From: Myripristis murdjan
Taxonomy: Eukaryota; Chordata; Actinopteri; Holocentriformes; Holocentridae
Length of the DNA stretch: 64,000 nt
Direction: 5' to 3'
Assembly: GCF_902150065.1 (NCBI RefSeq)
Contig: NC_043993.1
Location: forward strand, 12,562,685-12,626,684
The notes below the pieces were generated by a model. It did not search any database. It saw only the letters and a list, made by a program, of their open reading frames with translations, and had not been told where the DNA came from. Made by a program: the position numbers and the translations under genes. Position 1 is the first letter of the stretch. Each line of letters opens with the position of its first letter. Positions 11,758 to 24,300 of this stretch are shown here, in pieces.

Positions 11758-12173
11758 TACTTTGCAAATGGGTGGGATGCTCGTGTCCGCCCTGCCTCTG
11801 GATTCTGGCTGGACATCTACCAGAATACAATGCACGCAGGCTACTTAAACAATGAATAGAAAGCAGTGAAAATTTGCCCCAGTGTGAATGTAACATGATG
11901 TTAATGAATGGTAGACCTACGGGGAGGATTTGTCCAAAGGCAGGCTCTCAGTCTCAGACCCCTGCTGTAGAGAATGGAGCCCCTAAAACTCAATTTTATT
12001 ACAGTTATTGACTTTTGGGAACTGTCAGTGTTGATGGGTGATGAAAATAGTACTCAAGAATAATACTAAGTAAGACAATTCCCTTTTTTAACTGGGTTTG
12101 ATATTCCTTTAAGAGCCACATGTGCATAGCTGTACACCTGTGGTAGGGTTGCAGGTGTCAGATTTAGAGTGTA

Positions 12174-12562
12174 AGTCTTTATGCCTGTAGATCCAGCATA
12201 TAGGGAGCCCAAACTGGGGAAAAAAATCACGTTTGAATTGACCCCCCACTTAAATTAATTTCTTTAATACTAGTTGATTTTTACTGATGGTCATGCGATA
12301 AACCAGAGGGGAAACCCTCTGATCTTAGCCCTCAGTGGCATTATTGCGTACTTTCGCCCTGATCTGATTTTGGTCAGTCATCGGCTCTCCCTGTAGTCTA
12401 CACCCAGCACCATAGGCGGAGTTTGAAATTTGCGCTGGGGGGGGGGCAAAGTCCGCCTATGCCCAGCACTGACTCAGATTGTGAAAAGTGGATCTCTAAA
12501 CATCACTAGAGTGGACTTGTCCTGCTCTCCCTCCAGCCTGCAAGGGACCTCAATCTTTGACT
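12174..12562 (-). repeat. Inverted copy of the 3.1-3.3 kb region at the duplication junction
   Basis: The reverse complement of about 3095-3285 matches the two ends of this stretch (for example GCCTGTAGATCCAGCATATAGGGAG split by length, and CTAGAGTGGACTTGTCCTGC). About 170 bp in the middle, including a GGCGGAGTTTGAAATTTGCG hAT-like end, are extra. Unit 1 homology to unit 2 stops at 12173, exactly where this begins. Confidence 0.7.
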
Positions 12563-14138
12563 TTCTGGTGTATTATATATGATATGTACTTGAAGTGCCA
12601 ATGGTATGGTCCAGGGTGAACAGGGGAAGTGTTCAAAAGTATACAACGGTATTTTGGTCAAGTATTGATTAAACTGAAAACGAAAACGAACGAAAACCCC
12701 CGGAGCAGGCCCCGGAGCAGGCTAGGTTTCAGGACAGGTTCAGGATAGGTTTCCTATCCCGATCAGAGGTGAACTTTGTGATACAGAAAATCCGGAGTTG
12801 AGCCTGAAGTTATCTCGCTAACGCCTTGATCCCGCTTCGTGATACAGGCCTCAGGACTCCTTGGAAGAAGTGATCTTGTATCTCAGTGGGACCTTCTTGA
12901 TTAAATCAAGGATAAGTAAAAATAAAATAAAATGAAATATAAATAAAATCTCACAATTTGAGGGTTGGATCTGGAATCTAAGCCTGCACCACCTGAGGCC
13001 TGGATTAATATAGCCGGGTTTTCTGTTAGTTATCTGGCTTCACTCAACCAGACATCCGCACTCTGGATTTTCGGTACTATAAAGCTGGTTATCAACTCGC
13101 TAATTCAACCCAGGCCAGAGCCCGTCTACGACATTATTATTACGACATATTAGACATTCTCTGCCCAGGCTTTTTCCAATCTACATCTGTGCGCGCTCAC
13201 ATAAAAGGACGGAGTTTGCTGCATGCGACCAATCACAGACAAGGAAAATCCACCCGACCCGCATGTACGACGGAGGAGCAGACAATAATCTGAAATAAAT
13301 ACGAGGAATATTAATCCATCATCCAGGCAAAAAGCAACACAGCTGCAGCCGCAAGGAATGCTGGCCAAAAAAAAAAAAAAAAAAAAAAAATCGCTGACTG
13401 TGTCAATGCGTAAATTAGTGGGATTATAATCTTACTTCCCCACACTGTAAAAACGCCAACTTATGATTTGTTATCCTAACCTGTTTTTTTAAGTCAAGTG
13501 AACAACCACTTGGGCAATTTGCTGAGCTAACTTGAAAAAACAAATTTACACAATGTTTCTCAAAAATAGTGCTGTCAATGTGAATAGTTTAGTTCAGACA
13601 ACTATTGTTTGTGAGTTATACAGCACTATAAAAACTCCAACTTATGAACTGTAATTCTAACCCATTTTTTAAGTGGAATGAACGACCATTTGGTCAAGAT
13701 GCTTAGCTAACAAAAAAAAACAAGTTTACTCAATAAATTAGTTGAGAAAAATCACTTGTGCGACTTGTATTTGTATATATATATATTTAATTTAATACAT
13801 TTTTTCTTTCATTTATAATTATTTGTCGTTTCTCCTCCCTAATGTGCAATAACCTGAGACTTGTCTGTTGTCTTATTTCATTGCTAAATGGCATATTCAC
13901 AAATGTCGTCACACTAACCAAAACCATCTCATTTGCATATATTAGGACCATTAGCCACTCCACAAATATGAAAGCCTTCAAAAATTTTAATTTATTTGCT
14001 CTTTTTAATATATTTATGTAATATGATATTCTGAAAATTTGTCCTTGAAAGTATGTCACCCCCTGGTGATTGTCTCTGTATGTTTTGTGTGTTTTAATAA
14101 TAATAATTTAAAAAATTACAAAAATATGTATTTATATA

Positions 14139-14765
14139 CAGTAGGCTACAGGCCAAAAGTTTGGACACACCTTCTCATTCAATGCGTTTTCTTTATTTTC
14201 ATGACTATTTACATTGTAGATTCTAACTGAAGGCATCAAAACTATGAATGAACACATGTGGAGTTATGTACTTAACAAAAAAAGGTGAAATAACTGAAAA
14301 CATGTTTTATATTCTAGTTTCTTCAAAATAGCCACCCTTTGCTCTGATTACTGCTTTGCACACTCTTGGCATTCTCTCCATGAGCTTCAAGAGGTAGTCA
14401 CCTGAAATGGTTTTCACTTCACAGGTGTGCCTTATCAGGGTTAATTAGTGGAATTTCTTGCTTTATCAATGGGGTTGGGACCATCAGTTGTGTTGTGCAG
14501 AAGTCAGGTGACTACCTCTTGAAGCTCATGGAGAGAATGCCAAGAGTGTGCAAAGCAGTAATCAGAGCAAAGGGTGGCTATTTTGAAGAAACTAGAATAT
14601 AAAACATGTTTTCAGTTATTTCACCTTTTTTTGTTAAGTACATAACTCCACATGTTTTCATTCATAGTTTTGATTCCTTCAGTTATAATCTACAATGTAA
14701 ATAGTCATGACAATGAAGAAAACGCATTGAATGAGAAGGTGTGTCCAAACTTTTGGCCTGTACTG
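14139..14765. mobile_element. Palindromic Tc1-type MITE
   Basis: Flanked by TA on both sides (14137-14138 and 14766-14767). The ends read CAGTAGGCTACAGGCCAAAAG and CTTTTGGCCTGTACTG. Nearly the whole element is a foldback, with arms of about 265 bp (14139-14406 and 14503-14765) around a loop of about 95 bp. It encodes nothing and is nested in the CACTGTAAAAA element. Confidence 0.85.
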
Positions 14766-14816
14766 TATGTACTTCCGCCATAAAACTCAACAGAAGAAGA
14801 AGAAAAATACTTCCCG

Positions 14817-14861
14817 GAAGAAGAAGAAGAAGAAGAAGAAGAAGAAGAAGAAGAAGAAGAA
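14817..14861. repeat. (GAA)n microsatellite
   Basis: About 15 uninterrupted GAA units lie just after the palindromic MITE. They give spurious poly-Lys and poly-Ser/Leu reading frames on both strands. Confidence 0.9.
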
Positions 14862-17539
14862 AAGAAAACAAAACAACTATAACCCGCCTCCCACTCCCAC
14901 TTGTTCACGCCACATTTTAGATTTCCAAGGAGATGTGTGCCACAGATGGGATAAAAGACGAAGAACAGAGAGGTTTTATGTTTTCGGCATGAATATGCAT
15001 GAATAAGGTAAGTGTTGTCAACTACATTTACTTTTGTAACAGCTAACGTTACAGCTTCTCTGTAGTTTCCTGCCAGTTAAAATCGAAGACGTGGTGCTAC
15101 ATGACGTATTCAGTGAATCAGAAACTATCCATTTGTTTGCTAGCTTTGTATGTCTGAGCGCAACGGTCCGCAGAACTGCCATCAGCCAGCTAGCTGCAGG
15201 GGGCGACTTCCCCGGGCTTTGACCTTAGTCTCCGGGGAAAACCGGTGTAAACTGATGACCCATACACAGGGTTGCAGTGGCCACACTGCCTACGTGTGTC
15301 GCACGGCTCTGGTGCGGCTCTCCTCTCCCCTCTAGCTTTCACGCGTGCCGCAGGCAGGAAAAACAGGGAGTACGTTATTTTGATGTAGTTTTCCCCCAAA
15401 CCGACTTATCGATCACTGGCTAACAGCAGCACACTGGCTTAGCTTGTCTATTCAGAGAAGAGGTATCACTTCGGCTTATTTTTCAATCTGTGTTATCACA
15501 GGCATACTACTGCTCATTCATTGGTAGCTGAATTGTTAGGTCTGTTTGATTACTAAATTGCAAGTTAACTCTGATGGATAACTAGACATTAACAGAAACA
15601 ATAATATTGTCAGCAGGTATAATCTGCCAGCCATAAAATTGATAGTGTTATCAATTATTATATAATATACATAAAAAAGATAAGACAAACAGAAAAATCT
15701 GTGATTGAATGAATATTGATCACAATACATTCTATGTATTTGAATTTGTCATGTACCCTTTTTTGAGTACAGTTTTAACTATTTTGTTGTTTTGATCTAT
15801 TTTTAGGAGTTGAATGTAGGGTAAGGAGTGCAAGTTTTCACGCCCTGATCGAGAGGTCCTCTTCAAGCATTACAGACTTCGACATTGCCAAGGGGCGATT
15901 CTGGCCACTGCCATGCCTGTACACAGACTGCGTCTGCACTTTCAAGACAACTGGTGCACTGAAGTCCCATCTCACTAGAGCACACAAACAGGCCTCTAAA
16001 CCTAAAGAGCATATCACTTTTTTCTGTGAACTGTGTGATTTCAAAGACCTTTGCACATCTGCTAAATATAGTAAATCTCTGTGACTGTAATGTTTAACCT
16101 TTAAAAGAAAATGTTGTTACATGAATGAAGTTGTTATAATTTGTGAGTTTTGGTGCTGGTTTGTCATGTTTTTGTTTTTTTTTTTCCCCTAAAGAGATAG
16201 AATATTTTAAATCATTGTGCAAAAAAGAAAGAGGTACTTGTACAATTATTGACAAAGCACTTAAAAAAAAAAAAAAAGTAAAATTATTGAGTCAGTCACA
16301 GCAAATGTTTTTCATTGTTATTAAAAAAGAGTTATGTGTTCTTGAGTGTTCTTGTCTGTTACTGAGAAGGGTCCAGCAGCAGCTTTCAGACTTAAGGCGG
16401 AATGCTCATATACAGCAGTCAGTTTTGTTGTAGTTATCCCAACTTAAAAGCATGCTTTTTTGTGTAAACCTGTTTATGTAAGTAAATTAAGCTAACTTAA
16501 AAATGTAAGGCAACCAGCTGCACATCCTTTTTGAGTTTACTGAACTTCTGGGCACCCAAGTTGCATTAACTGCAAATCTTGAGTTTAAATAAAAGTTAGC
16601 TCAACAAGACATATACAGTCCAGTGTACCTGTAATTATAATTTTACTGAACAAACAACTTCAAGTTGGCTAAACTTAAGAATTTAAGTAAAGTTAACCTA
16701 TGTATGTTAGTACATCACAATAGTAATTTTGAGTTTTTTCAACTTGACATAACAGTTTGAGTAAACAAGCAGTCTAACTCACAAATTTAAGTTGTTTAAA
16801 CTTTACAACCCCAGAAGTTGAAGAAACTCAAAAAGGCTGTGCAGCTGGTTGCCTTACATTTTTAAGTTTTCTCAACTTCAGATTTTTTACAGTGCACCAT
16901 GACGGCACGAGTAGGCTAGTTCTGACTACACTAGCGCAACATTTGTGTGTTCAATAAATTAATGTGTCTCCCACTCAGCTATACACTCCTGCAGAGGAAC
17001 TGGCCCTCTCTAACAGTGAGAGTCGACCCTTGATGGAGGTCTGCCCTCAGTTTGAGTTTCGTCAAAATCGTCACTTTGATTCAACTGATATTGATATTTC
17101 ATTTTATAAACCATCTCACGCCTCGTGTTTATTCTGCCGGTTAAGACATTATTTCACTGGCACTTAAAGACAAAAACATTTGGCATCAACTCTCGTGGAC
17201 TTTTCAGGGCAGACACCCTAAATACTAAATATGAGCAAACTAATGGAAACCTAAAGGAGCCCAGAGGCTGGTGTGTATTTTATCAGACTTTTCTTTAACC
17301 CTTTGAATTAAATTCCCCTCATTAATTTTCAAGAATATTTTTAAAATCACTACATCAGGCTACAAGATCAGTTTTTGGTTGGACAGTGTAGAGTCGTGAA
17401 TAGGCTAGGTAAAAACTATAAAAGAAGAAGAAGAAAAGGAGAAGATGAAGAAGGGGTGCGGGGGGGGGTTAAGAGCAGGTTCGCACAACCCCCGTACGCT
17501 CCGCTTACGCAGAAGCATAATTCAGCCTTTAACGGGTCA

Positions 17540-17702
17540 AGACGACCCGAGCGTACGTGAGTCTTTTTCCCGGGGTCCCGTGGCGCACCCATGCATCGTC
17601 CTCGGCTCCAGCGCTCCCTCATGCCCCCGGACCCTCCGGCCTTGGCCCCGAACGCACCGCAGGACCCCGGGAAAAAGACTCGCGGACGCTCGGGTAGTTT
17701 TG
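17540..17702. repeat. GC-rich inverted repeat
   Basis: GAGTCTTTTTCCCGGGGTCC near 17560 is complementary to GGACCCCGGGAAAAAGACTC near 17663, extended by CCGAGCG and CGCTCGG. Arms of about 40 bp enclose about 80 bp of GC-rich sequence. Probably part of a transposon end. Confidence 0.6.
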
Positions 17703-17853
17703 AGCTTAAGGCTTTACGTTAAACGAATAATGAATAATTGCAGTGTTACCGTCAGTGCACATATCATTGTTCACATTTTGCGAATAAAGGCTGTTTATTT
17801 TATAATGTTCCAAAGGAGTGTAATATGGCCTCATTTCAGTAGGCTATTAACCT

Positions 17854-18557
17854 CAGTAGTAGCGGTTTTAGGCACGGGCGAAGCGGGCAGCCGCCCGGGG
17901 CGGCATATTTTCATGTCACGTGGGGGGCGGCATGAGCGCAAAAAAAAAAAAAAAAAAAAAAAAATCATCCTCGCTGCAAAGCAGTTTTCTATTACCGTAT
18001 TCATCTGAATATAAGACAATATTTTTTCCACTGAAAATGCCCTGAAAAAACGCCCTCGTCTAATATTGGGGTCTAAGCAAATACACATGTATTGTGCTTG
18101 CATATAAACCAGTAGGTAGGCGCGCCTGATGCCGCAATTACCGGCGAATGGCCGCATTGCGCAGTCAATAATCAACCATGTTGTTTGTGTCATTGTCCGT
18201 TGTGCTGCAGCCGCGTATGAACAAAAGTTGATCTATAATGAGAGGATGGCAGTATGTGTGCGCCGCTCACCTGTCAGATCCGGCAGACCTGACCGGGTGG
18301 GCGCGGCACCTGTAAGCATCAAGCCGGCTGGCTTTTTTTTTATGCAAACAAGATTTTGTATTTTTCCAAAAAAAGGTATTTGTGCAGGTGTTGGTGCCCC
18401 TGCTTTGGGAGGGGCGCGTGTAGCCGCCAGAGGGGCACCGGTAGCGGCCGTTATCGCTTGGAAGTTCTTGCTCCGCGCGCCCGCGCGCGCGACTAGAACG
18501 GGAGGGCGCAAGGCAGTAATTTCGCCCAGGGCGGCAACATGGGCAGAACCGCCACTG
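17854..18557. mobile_element. hAT-like non-autonomous element with a pogo fragment inside
   Basis: Ends CAGTAGTAGCGGTTTTAG and AACCGCCACTG are imperfect inverted repeats of the common fish type CAGTGGCGGTT. An A-run lies at 17940-17963. From 17996 to about 18330 the sequence matches the left part of the pogo-like element at 23534-24494 (ACCGTATTCATCTGAATATA start). I could not match an 8-bp target duplication, so the superfamily call is tentative. Confidence 0.45.
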
Positions 18558-18969
18558 CCTCTGAGTAAGCTACCCATTCTGTTCACATTTTGGGAATAAA
18601 GCCTCATTTTATTGTAACTTGATCATGTCCTCATTAATCATTGCATGACAATCTTTTGTTCAGTCAGGTTTGGCCTTGGATGGAAATGTAGCTGTTTGTA
18701 TGTTTCAGTAATTTTGTGTTTCAGACTAGTCATGTAGGCTGTGACAAAATTATTGTTTAAACGTCCAAAATAGGACAGACATTTTTAGCTCGCGGCCCCT
18801 GGACACAGCTTATTTATTTATTTGTTTGTTTGTTTGTTTGTTTGTTTGTTTGTTTGTTTTGACGGGGTGGGGGTCCCTTATTTGTCTGCGTGACAGTTTG
18901 CAACCCTAGTTGGACCTTGAAAGCCTGGGGCCTTGCTGTGGTCCAGATCATTTTGACAACTGGAGGACT

Positions 18970-19949
18970 CCTTGCTATGGTCCATGGGCGTAGCGGACGC
19001 GGGACACATGGGGGACATTTCCCCGCACTTCCCGTATCTGTGCCCTCTGTCCCCAGCACTTTTACAGCCATTACAACCACTTAATTCATTTTTAACATGT
19101 TGTAAAGCGTTTTTCCGAGCCGCCTCTAAACACATCAAGAGTAGGGGGAGCTAACGGCAAACAAACACCGCTGACGTGTCATCAGAGACAGAGGTTGTGC
19201 TTCAAAAATGTTCAGGAAACCAGCCAAGAGGCAAAAAACTTTAGACGGTTTTTTCCAAACAAACCGTGTAAGTTGAGTAATGCTGTTACATGTAGATAAT
19301 GTTTAGCTAAAACAGAGACATTCTATATTTTATACTGTATATTATTGCCTAGGACTTTGGCTAAAAGATGACAAATAGATGTCAATTTAGTTAGCTAAGC
19401 TTGCTAGTTATAAACCCACTCCTCCTTAATTTCTCCACAGAACATGTGCTCACTATTGTTGTGCACATATTTTTTTAATCTTTATACAATAGCAGGAGCA
19501 GGCTGAGGGAGGAGAAAGTGGGCCAGAGGCCAGCAGCAGGGATGGACATGAAGGGTCTTCACAGCAGGTGAGGAGAAATTATGAATTATATATAAGTCCT
19601 TATAATGTCTCTGTTATAACTGGCTGAGAGAAAATATCGATAACATAAAAGGGATTTTAAGGTTAAATTCTACTACTACTGTATTCCTAATTCTATTTCA
19701 AAATGTTGCTTTCCACACATTTTTTAATCTTTATTGCCACAATAGAAAGAGCAGGGTGAGAGAGGAGACAGTAGACCAGAGGCCAACAGGGATGATTATG
19801 CAGGGTCACAGGTAAGAAAAGAATAATGTTGATATGTTTATTGTTGTGTCACTTTCACCTGTCACTTCTTGCCATTAAATTCATTTATGTGGCTTATTAC
19901 CCTGTTACCTTGTCACTTCCATTTAATTTTGGTGCTGATAATTTTAAAC
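18970..19949 (+). mobile_element. hAT-type transposon 5' fragment
   Basis: This block interrupts sequence shared with unit 1 (about 4625-4675). After the end CATGGGCGTAGCGGACGCGG there is a short reading frame at 19209 (MFRKPAKRQKTLDGFFQTNR) followed by a GT donor. It resembles the lysine-rich LDxFF start of TTF-type or zinc-finger hAT proteins. Two further small exon-like pieces end at 19567 and 19811. The catalytic part is missing. Confidence 0.45.
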
Positions 19950-20485
19950 AGGAATGGTCTCTGTTGCATAGAAACAGATCAGCCTTTATCTTGTGATGGC
20001 CTTTGCAGCTTGGCGCTCACAGCAAATTCAGTCACGGGACATCTTGGTGTTAGGAGTTCTATGTTTTCCCCACTTGGGCAGTCTGACTTAAAGTGACTAT
20101 CTACCGAGATGGCTTCTCCCTGTCTGCACCTAACAATAAACAACAACATAAATTTTAACATCTGTCAACATTTTATCTATGCTTGGAATGCTATTGGAAC
20201 CCAGTGTTCCCATCCCATCCCATCCAAACATCCCAGTGTTTGTGTGTGGTTTTGATAGTGTATGTAGATCTGCAGTGGGAGAATACTGAAAATTGTCATT
20301 ACAAAAATAGGATAGATACTCTATATATCTTTTGGTATTATACAAAAGGTGCAACCTCCTAATGGAATCCAGCCTTACTGCAAAACACACTGGCAGAACC
20401 GCAACTGGAGGACTCCTTGCTGCTCCTCTGTCAACAGCTGAGAGAGACAGTGGAGTGTCTTACAAGTCTGTGGTCTAAAATACAA

Positions 20486-20847
20486 GGTGTCCACAAAGTC
20501 TCTTTACAATTTAAAAAATCTATTACAAAAGCAATTGATGAGATATGTTAATCAGATTTGTTCTATGTACTCAGTGGTTATCAAAGTTTTTTATCACACT
20601 GGACATCAGCGACCTGAAGCAAAAGATCACTGATGCCATTGCCACCATTGATGAGGCTCTGCTACAGCGAACATGGCAAGAAATCAAGTACCGTCTTGAT
20701 GTGCTTCATGCAGCTAATGGTGTCCATATGGAGTTGTATTAAATGAGGCAAAAGAACTTCAATATCTACTCCTCATTTTGTAATAATTGTCTATTCATTT
20801 GCTTTTGTAATAAATTTGTTAAATTGTAAAGAGACTTTATGGACACC
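20486..20847 (+). mobile_element. DNA transposon with GGTGTCC ends (unit 2)
   Basis: Inverted ends GGTGTCCACAAAGTCTCTTT and AAAGAGACTTTATGGACACC enclose a transposase C-terminal remnant: LKQKITDAIATIDEALLQRT, then WQEIKYRLDVLHAANGVHME and a stop. This tail resembles IS630/Tc1-like transposases whose C-terminus reads WxEIxYRLDxCRxTNGAHIE. It is a deletion derivative. The unit 1 copy (5225-5437) has lost this coding part. Confidence 0.65.
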
Positions 20848-21084
20848 CTGTGCTACAAGATAATATGGGAAATGGACTTGTGGGGTTGATTGTGAGAGTT
20901 TTATTGAAGGCTGTCATACAGAGATGTTGGTAATGCTGAAATCATTGAAATTTGAGAAGTTCAAAACATTTTGGTGTGTACAGGCCAACACATGCTGCAC
21001 AATGGTCACACTGTTTGTCTGTTTTGCAATGCACCACAAACCAAAAACAGTTTTGCATGAGGGAGTGATTATCTGCCAAAAACG

Positions 21085-21092
21085 TATAAAAA
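21085..21092 (+). promoter_or_regulatory. TATA box of calpain B
   Basis: TATAAAAA precedes the shared start region TCTGCTAAGCTGCACTTGTA and a non-coding exon ending at 21162. Compared with calpain A, about 60 bp between the TGATTATCTGCCAAAA block and the TATA box are missing. Confidence 0.6.
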
Positions 21093-21318
21093 CAAGGGTC
21101 TCAGTTCTGCTAAGCTGCACTTGTAGAGTACAGTGTATCAGCTGCAAGGACTCTCTTTACAGGTAAATATTTTATTTTCACATCACTTTTCTGAAATACT
21201 ACTGAACTTTAATAAGAGATTTAAAATGTGCTGTATTTTTTTAACACTTTTGAGAAATTTTGAGTGTTGTGGTGTTTGTGCTATACTTGTTCCTCAGGCA
21301 CTACCATTATTTCGCAAA

Positions 21319-24300
21319 ATGCCTTCCACTTGTGTTACGATGGTAAATTCCCTTTATGAACCTGGTGGTGTAGGCAGCCCTTCCAACCCAGAGAAATTTC
21401 AAGGCCAAGACTATGAGCAACTCAAGGAATCTCTTCTCAGCAAGGGGGAATTATTTACGGATGATGCTTTCCCAGCAAATCTTGATTCTCTGGGCGAAAT
21501 AGAGGGTCTAACTGCTGAGCAGTTGACAGAGGTGGAGTGGCATAGACCCGGGGTAGGCACTGTCCAAGTCAATCCAATTTCTCTACGCATGGCAATATTG
21601 AAATTAACACACGATTGGGGAAAACAACTTGATTAAGTTGCCAAATGTCTCTCTCTGTTTATAGGAACTGGGAAATGTTGATCCTTCCTTTGTTGTTGAT
21701 GGGGCTTCAAGGTTTGACTTCAAACAAGGAGATATTGGTAACTTTAAACTTTATATTTAATCCATCCAAACCGATTACATTCAATCCTCATTATAATTTG
21801 GTAATACAGTCTGTGCTTCACTGTAGTCTCATAGCCCAAGTAGGAAATTCTGCTCAGATTTTTTTTTTACAGTGTCAATATTGGAAGAATGCCTTCACTC
21901 AAACATAAAACAAACTATCTACCATCCTCATGTCTGCCTCCAGGCAACTGCTGGCTTCTTTCATCTTTTGGCTCGCTGACACTTCGGAAATCATTAATGG
22001 CACAAGTGGTGCCTTTAGACCAGAACTTCAAGGATGGCTATGCTGGAATATTTCACTTCAGGGTAAAATAATCTTTGCCTGATGTACTGTTCTAAAAGAA
22101 AACCAGTGTCCCTGTTTGGATTGTTTTCAAAGATAAACAAAGTGATTGTAATGAATCAGAACTATAGATGTGAGTGTTCCCATTGCAATGTCTCCTCTAC
22201 CTTTGGAAGTTCTGGAGATTTGGAAAGTGGGTGGATGTTGTCGTCGATGATCTGCTGCCGACACGCAACATGCTGCCAGTGTCAGTTTCCTCCAGATCTG
22301 GGACTGAGTTCTGGGCCCCCCTGCTGGAGAAAGCTTATGCCAAGTATGTGATCATTACTGAACCCTTTACTATCTCCTTGTGGAATGCCACATTCATTCA
22401 TTTGTTCGTTCACATATTTTATGTCACTGACATTCCAATCACTCTAAATGCCAAAACAAATGCACACAAATGTTGAACATCTCCCCAGCTTTCTGTTACA
22501 CCCAAAGACATTTCCTGTTACAAAAAAATAAATTTAATTGGTTTCTTGATCCTGCAAACACACTCTCAGGATTTGAAATAAAGACTCTCAAAATAATTTG
22601 CCTAAATGTCAGATCTGGATCACCAAAACTGAATAAATTGTTCTTCTGCACAAGGCCCATCTTTTGACCAAGCATGGTGGATATCTGTTCATAGGTTTTT
22701 GATGTATCCTGAGGAATGACAGACGAACTGAAAGAGCAACAACATAATATCCATGGTTGTGAAAATGAAATATGATTCACAAGTATTAATGCTGCTGGTT
22801 TTTTATTTGAATCATCCTGCCAGGACAAAGCAAATGACGACAATCCCAATTATGCATTACCTTCTATAGGTAAACCTGCAGAGAACCAATTCCATTTTAG
22901 ACGTGTGTATCTGAGGTCAACAATGCCCTGAAACTTTTGGACACTAAGAAATCAGCTGGCCCTGATGAGATGGACCCATTTTTTATAAAGTTAGCGGCAG
23001 ACTTCGTAGCTGAACCTCTGACTTTTATTTTTAATCTCAGTCTTTCTCACAATGAGATTCCTAAAGTCTGGAAATCCACCTTCGTTCTTCCCATGTTGAA
23101 AGGTGGAGAATCCTCTAACTTAAACAACTACAGGCCAATTTCCAAACTGCATTTTATCAAAGGTTTTTGAAAAGCTTGTCAGTGACCAACTTAAAGAGTT
23201 CCTAGATTCTAATGACATTCTATCTACATTTCGGTCAGGCTTTAGGAAACAGCACAGCACTGTTAGTGCTGCTCTAAAAGTGACTAATGACATTATTGAT
23301 GCTATAGACAGCAAAAAGGTCTGCTGCACTGTTCATTGACCTATCAAAAGCGTTTGATACAGTCGATCACAATATCTTAATCAATAAGCTCCTCCACATT
23401 GGCATTTCAAAACAAGCAACTTCCTGGTTTAACAACTGCTTATCTGCTACAACAGTGTTTCCCAAATACTGGGTCGCGACCCACATGTGGGTCACATGAG
23501 ATTTTATTTGGGTCGCCAAATAAATTTGTAGTACCGTATTGATCTGAATATAAGACGATATTTTTCCCATTGAAAATGCCCTGAAAAAACGCCTGCATAC
23601 TTGCATATGTTCCGTGCTTGAATACAGCACACTTCGCCCGCTCTGGCACGGTTGGAAGGGGTGTGCTCCAGCACGGTACTGGTGTTCATGCACGAGCACA
23701 TGCACGGTCACGCACGCAGCGCGTGAACATGGATACAACGTAAATCATGCAACTTTCCTCCTGCCTCCGCAAAATCGTTTAATGCGCGGCTCGATTACCG
23801 GCGAATGGCCGCGTTGCGCAATCAATAATCAACCATTTTGTCTGTGTCGCTGTCCATGGTGCTGCTGCAACCGCGTATAAACAAAAGTTGATTTATGATG
23901 AAAGGTATATATGGCAGTCTGTGTGCGCCGCGCACCTGTCAGAACCAGCAGACCTGGCCGGGTGGGTGCGGTGCCTCGGTCGGCACCTGCCGGCATCAGG
24001 TGGGCCGGCCGGTGTGCGCCGCCACCCGGTTGAATGTAGCAGCCAGCTGACATGCCGCTCCAGCTGTCAGTTGGACGCTCTCTGACGTTACCTCCGAAAC
24101 TGTTAAGGTAAATAAACATCCCTTAACCCTGGCCCTGAGTGCAATGTGAGACGGTGGCGGTCTCAGAAAGAAGAGCTAAAAAAAAAAAAAAAAAAATGCC
24201 CACAGCCAGAGAAGGACTTTTCGTGGTCCAAAAACTGGTCGATTCAACGAGACTGACAGGAGGGTGTGCGATTTTGTGAATGAGAAACGTAGTGAAGGAC

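Larger units (their letters stand above)
13443..16894 (+). mobile_element. CACTGTAAAAA-ended DNA transposon with a zinc-finger exon
   Basis: The left end CACTGTAAAAACG and right end TTTTTTACAGTG form inverted termini of a 3.45 kb block that unit 1 lacks. The left end carries two diverged tandem copies of a roughly 180 bp terminal module (13443-13560 and 13620-13740). The right end contains an internal palindrome (AATGTAAGGCAACCAGCTGC near 16503 against its complement near 16840). In between, 15911-15990 encodes one C2H2 finger (CLYTDC, then SHLTRAH) in an exon opened by TTTTTAG near 15807. No clear target duplication was found, so it could be two nested elements. Superfamily not assigned. Confidence 0.5.

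Noticed and set aside
17445-18607. Several frames of 120-190 residues on both strands
   Set aside because: They arise in GC-rich transposon sequence with A-runs, share no recognisable domain and cross element borders.
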